From assembly GCF_001553605.1 (NCBI RefSeq), contig NZ_CP014229.1, positions 1,454,501 through 1,518,500 of the forward strand: DNA of 64,000 nucleotides. Direction: 5' to 3'. The DNA is from Desulfovibrio fairfieldensis. GTDB taxonomy: Bacteria; Desulfobacterota; Desulfovibrionia; Desulfovibrionales; Desulfovibrionaceae. A program made the translations under genes and the position numbers. Below, one piece after another: positions 61,418-64,000 of the stretch (position 1 is the stretch's first letter; each line of letters starts with the position of its first letter). The notes under the pieces were generated by a model, which ran no database searches, had not been told where the DNA came from, and worked only from the letters and a program-made list of their open reading frames with translations.

Positions 61418-62647
61418 ATGGCTATCAGCAAGCCGCTGCCCGAACGCATGCGCCCCGACGATGTGGCGCAGTTCTTGGGTCAGAGCCATCTGGCGGATCG
61501 GCTGCGTTCATTAATGCAGGCCAAGCGCCTGCCCAGCCTGCTTTTTTTCGGCCCTCCCGGCTGCGGTAAATCCACCCTGGCCCTGCTGCTGGCTAAATCC
61601 ACAGGTAAAAAATATCTGCGGCTCAGTGCGCCCGAGGCGGGTTTGCAGCATTTGCGCCGCGCTCTGGCCGGGGTGGAAATTCTGGTGCTGGACGAACTGC
61701 ACCGTTTTTCCAAAGCGCAGCAGGATTTCTTTCTGCCCCTGGTGGAATCGGGCGAGCTGACCCTGCTGGCCACGACCACGGAAAATCCTTCTTTCAGTGT
61801 CACCCGCCAGCTCCTTTCTCGCCTGCATGTGCTGCGCCTGCGCCCTCTGGGCCGGGCTGAGCTGATGCAGCTGGCGCGGCGCGGCGCGCAGGATCTTCAG
61901 GTAGAGTTGAACGATGAGGTGCTGGACCTGTTGGCGGGAGTGGCCCACGGCGACGCCCGCAGCCTGCTCAATCTTGTGGAATACGTGGCAGCCCTGCCCG
62001 AGGACAAGCGTGACCTGGAGCAGATCAAGGCCGCCCTGCCCGAAGTGCTGGTCCGCCACGACAAAGACGGCGACAGCCATTACGAACTGGCCTCGGCCCT
62101 GATCAAATCCATTCGCGGCAGCGATGTGGACGCGGCTCTCTATTATTTGGCCTGCCTGCTGGAAGGCGGCGAAGACCCCCGTTTCGTCTGCCGCCGCCTG
62201 ATTCTTTCCGCCTCCGAGGACGTGGGGCTGGCCGACCCCGGCGCTCTGCCCCTGGCTGTGGCCTGCCAGCAGGCCGTGGAGTTCGTGGGCATGCCGGAAG
62301 GTTTCATCCCCCTCGCCGAAACCGTGGTCTATCTGGCCCTGGCCCGAAAAAGCAACGCCTCCTATGCGGCCTACCTCAATGCCGCGCGCGAGGTGAAGCT
62401 CAACGGCGCACGGCCCGTACCCCTGCATCTGCGCAATCCTTCCACACAAATGCAGAAGGAATGGGGCTACGGCAAGGAATACAAATATCCCCACAATTAC
62501 CCCGATTCCTGGGTGGAACAGCCCTATCTGCCGCCCGAACTGGAGGGCAGGCGCTTTTACCAGCCGCGCGACAACGGCGAGGAGCCGCGCCTTTCCCAGT
62601 GGTGGCGCAAAATCCATAAAATCAAAAAGACGGATGAGCAGTCATGA
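61418..62647 (+). CDS. rarA: replication-associated recombination ATPase RarA (MgsA/WRNIP1)
   Basis: The 409-aa AAA+ protein acts at stalled replication forks. Walker A is GPPGCGKST at residues 45-53, Walker B is LVLDELHRF near 90, sensor 1 is ATTENPSFSV, and the C-terminal clamp-loader-like domain contains YHYE-like SHYELASALIKSIRGSDVDAAL. ATG 61418 has GGAGAG upstream and starts just after the rsmE stop; the upstream extension lies inside rsmE. Confidence 0.95.
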   Translation: MAISKPLPERMRPDDVAQFLGQSHLADRLRSLMQAKRLPSLLFFGPPGCGKSTLALLLAKSTGKKYLRLSAPEAGLQHLRRALAGVEILVLDELHRFSKAQQDFFLPLVESGELTLLATTTENPSFSVTRQLLSRLHVLRLRPLGRAELMQLARRGAQDLQVELNDEVLDLLAGVAHGDARSLLNLVEYVAALPEDKRDLEQIKAALPEVLVRHDKDGDSHYELASALIKSIRGSDVDAALYYLACLLEGGEDPRFVCRRLILSASEDVGLADPGALPLAVACQQAVEFVGMPEGFIPLAETVVYLALARKSNASYAAYLNAAREVKLNGARPVPLHLRNPSTQMQKEWGYGKEYKYPHNYPDSWVEQPYLPPELEGRRFYQPRDNGEEPRLSQWWRKIHKIKKTDEQS

Positions 62648-63471
62648 TCCCCCAGCATGTTGACGGCGTTTTTCTTAAAAAATTCCTCACCGGCGACGTT
62701 TACCGCAGCCCGGAAGTCCGGGCGGGCGCGTTCAGCCGCCTGCTGCCCTCGCTCTCCTTTTACAGCCGCCTTTTTCTGGGGCCCGTTCGCTGGCTCTGCC
62801 GCCGGGCCTCTCAAGGCAGATGCGACGACGCTGCCTGGGTTTATGCCAGTATCTGGACGGCGGATCTCATGGAACGCATGGGCTGCCCCATTGAGGTGGA
62901 AGGCATGGACGCCATCAATGCCGTGGACGGCCCCTGCCTCTTTGTGGCCAACCACATGAGCACTCTGGAAACGTTCATGCTGCCGGGCATGATTCGCCCA
63001 AGACGCCCCGTGACCTTTGTGGTTAAGAAAAGCCTGACCACCATGCCCTTTTTCGGCGCGGTAATGCGCTCGCGCGACCCCATCGTGGTAGGCCGGGTTA
63101 ACCCCCGCGAGGATCTTTCGGCCGTACTGAACGGCGGCGTGGAACGTCTCAAAAAAGGCGTTTCCATCATTGTTTTTCCGCAGAGTACGCGATCCAGCGT
63201 CTTTGACGAGCGGCACTTCAACAGCATCGGCGTCAAGCTGGCCCGGAGGGCCGGGGTGCCCATCGTGCCGCTGGCGCTCAAGACGGACGCCTGGGGCCAG
63301 GGTAAAAAAATCAAGGAGCTGGGACCGGTCAAGGCGGGCATGACTGTACGCTACCGTTTTGCCAGACCCATATGCGTCCAGGGCCAGGGCAAGGAAGAAC
63401 ACACTGCCATCTGCAACTATATTTCCAGCACCCTGGCCGTCTGGCAGGAACGGGACGGCATCAACCGCTGA
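62644..63471 (+). CDS. 1-acyl-sn-glycerol-3-phosphate acyltransferase-like (PlsC family)
   Basis: The 275-aa protein matches the PlsC fold: NHMSTLE at residues 103-109 (catalytic His104), RRPVTFVVKKSL near 121, and VFPQSTRS near 177-184. Two canonical residues differ: the HX4D acid is Glu109, and FPEGTR reads FPQSTR. It should still esterify a phospholipid or related acceptor, but the substrate may not be lysophosphatidate. A basic hydrophobic N-terminal segment (~30-55) suggests membrane contact. The ATG overlaps the rarA stop. Confidence 0.85.
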   Translation: MIPQHVDGVFLKKFLTGDVYRSPEVRAGAFSRLLPSLSFYSRLFLGPVRWLCRRASQGRCDDAAWVYASIWTADLMERMGCPIEVEGMDAINAVDGPCLFVANHMSTLETFMLPGMIRPRRPVTFVVKKSLTTMPFFGAVMRSRDPIVVGRVNPREDLSAVLNGGVERLKKGVSIIVFPQSTRSSVFDERHFNSIGVKLARRAGVPIVPLALKTDAWGQGKKIKELGPVKAGMTVRYRFARPICVQGQGKEEHTAICNYISSTLAVWQERDGINR

Positions 63472-63631
63472 CCTGTCGACCCGGCCCCGGCTGAAAAATT
63501 CTCCGTGGCCGCAGCCTGACAGGCGTGCGGCACCCGCCCTGCACGGCAAGTGCGGCATATGCAATGAAAACGCAGAGCCGAGCGGAGAACGCTGAGACTG
63601 AGCCGGAGGTTTCAGAAATAAAAAATGGAAA

Positions 63632-63657
63632 AGGGCTTGCGTGGACACGCAAGCCCT
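63632..63657 (-). terminator. terminator after tRNA-Pro
   Basis: AGGGCTTGCGTG/CACGCAAGCCCT forms a 12-bp inverted repeat with a very short loop, just past the 3' end of the tRNA gene on the minus strand. The downstream sequence TTTTCCATTTTTTATT is T-rich. Confidence 0.85.
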
Positions 63658-63665
63658 GAGTTTCC

Positions 63666-63743
63666 TGGTCGGGATGGCGCGATTTGAACGCGCGGCCTCA
63701 GCGTCCCGAACGCTGCGCTCTAGCCAAGCTGAGCCACATCCCG
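63666..63743 (-). tRNA. tRNA-Pro (CGG anticodon)
   Basis: The 78-nt cloverleaf on the minus strand has acceptor CGGGATG/CATCCCG, D arm GCTC/GAGC, anticodon stem CAGCG/CGCTG with loop TTCGGGA (anticodon CGG), T arm GCGCG/CGCGC with TTCAAAT, and an encoded ACCA end. It reads CCG codons, in keeping with a GC-rich genome. Confidence 0.95.
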
Positions 63744-63878
63744 TTAAGAAAGGCACTTTACGCCGGACGAATACATTTGGCAAGGCTTTTTTTTGTTTGT
63801 CAAATCAACCCTCCTGGCGTAACATGGCCGATGTATTCTCGGAACGCGGGAAAACTTCATTCCGGAGCGAGCGTTTTT

Positions 63879-64000
63879 ATGATCCGTGTCCTTGTTGTGG
63901 ATGATTCAACTTTCATGCGCCATGCCCTGGTTTCCCTCTTGGAGCAGGATCCGGAAATCAAAGTGGCCGGTACGGCACGCGACGGCCAGGAGGCTCTGCA
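63879..64000 (+). CDS. response-regulator receiver, CheB-like, cut by window end
   Basis: Forty codons are visible from ATG 63879 (GGAG upstream). They read [20 protein letters not shown], then [19 protein letters not shown]. The acidic pair Asp-Asp and the ST-FMR stretch are typical of chemotaxis receivers, and this form most resembles the start of the CheB methylesterase. The phospho-acceptor Asp and any output domain lie beyond the window. Confidence 0.75.
   Translation, partial: MIRVLVVDDSTFMRHALVSLLEQDPEIKVAGTARDGQEAL

Noticed and set aside
63641-63904. plus-strand 87-codon frame over tRNA-Pro
   Set aside because: It reads through the antisense of the tRNA ([15 protein letters not shown] type) and has no ribosome site.

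Overview
The window is a gene-dense, GC-rich stretch of bacterial chromosome, almost entirely housekeeping. The combination of genes (LolA, BamD and SecG of a diderm; an AddAB-type nuclease pair; a DHH-CBS-tRNA nucleotidyltransferase fusion; RicT beside methionyl-tRNA synthetase; a GGDEF protein; a CheB-like receiver at the end) fits a delta-type proteobacterium of the Desulfovibrionaceae. That placement is an inference from gene families and order; no rRNA or diagnostic respiratory gene is present.

Layout. 1-9086: minus-strand phosphoglucomutase with a small membrane protein, an intact IS200-type element, periplasmic protease HtrA, a five-domain S1 protein, an MFS transporter, tRNA-Met and undecaprenyl-diphosphatase, then a 62-aa plus-strand gene. 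9100-14580: metG and ricT (minus), divergent from an HD-domain protein and phosphofructokinase (plus). 14592-20767: overlapping addA-addB-like helicase/nuclease genes. 20768-22602: an AT-richer gap with a doubtful ORF, then a nitronate monooxygenase-type flavoprotein behind a structured leader. 22928-26658: efp-ftsK-lolA (minus), divergent from yihA. 27660-38844: minus-strand blocks for a metal exporter, trxA-trxB-bamD, fbp-tsaD, a sensor-like lipoprotein, pgsA-84aa-ftsB-TPR and mrp. 38882-48782: pcm (minus), an M23 peptidase (plus), a YHS-like protein, folK, a diguanylate cyclase, then xerC, the DHH-CBS-nucleotidyltransferase, a HIT protein and a LapA-like protein. 48912-55642: mutS, a DUF1992 gene, smr, secG, tpiA and rimI opposite a NUDIX-like gene. 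55837-58700: a GAF-protein gene, mreB and suhB on the minus strand. 58930-63471: a tightly coupled plus-strand operon of an unrecognised 578-aa protein, rsmE, rarA and plsC. 63666-64000: tRNA-Pro(CGG) and the start of a CheB-like response regulator.

How the genes work together. Many neighbours overlap by ATGA/GTGA or sit a few bases apart, so translational coupling is common. The themes are envelope building (UppP, LolA, BamD, MreB, FtsB, PgsA, PlsC, M23, HtrA), DNA repair and chromosome handling (AddAB, MutS, RarA, XerC, FtsK, Smr), translation (MetG, EF-P, TsaD, RsmE, RimI, CCA-type enzyme) and central sugar phosphate metabolism (Pgm, Pfk, Fbp, Tpi).

The most unusual signal is between genes. 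At least eleven short hairpin-rich elements are bounded by TA dinucleotides, often inside CTAG or TTAG, with G...C terminal inverted repeats. They look like non-autonomous mobile elements with TA target duplication, as IS630/mariner-type transposases make. Six genes end with a TAG stop codon that lies exactly on the edge of such an element. Three elements are chained head to tail at 35171-35579, sharing TA junctions. I found no CRISPR array, prophage, toxin-antitoxin pair or defence island.
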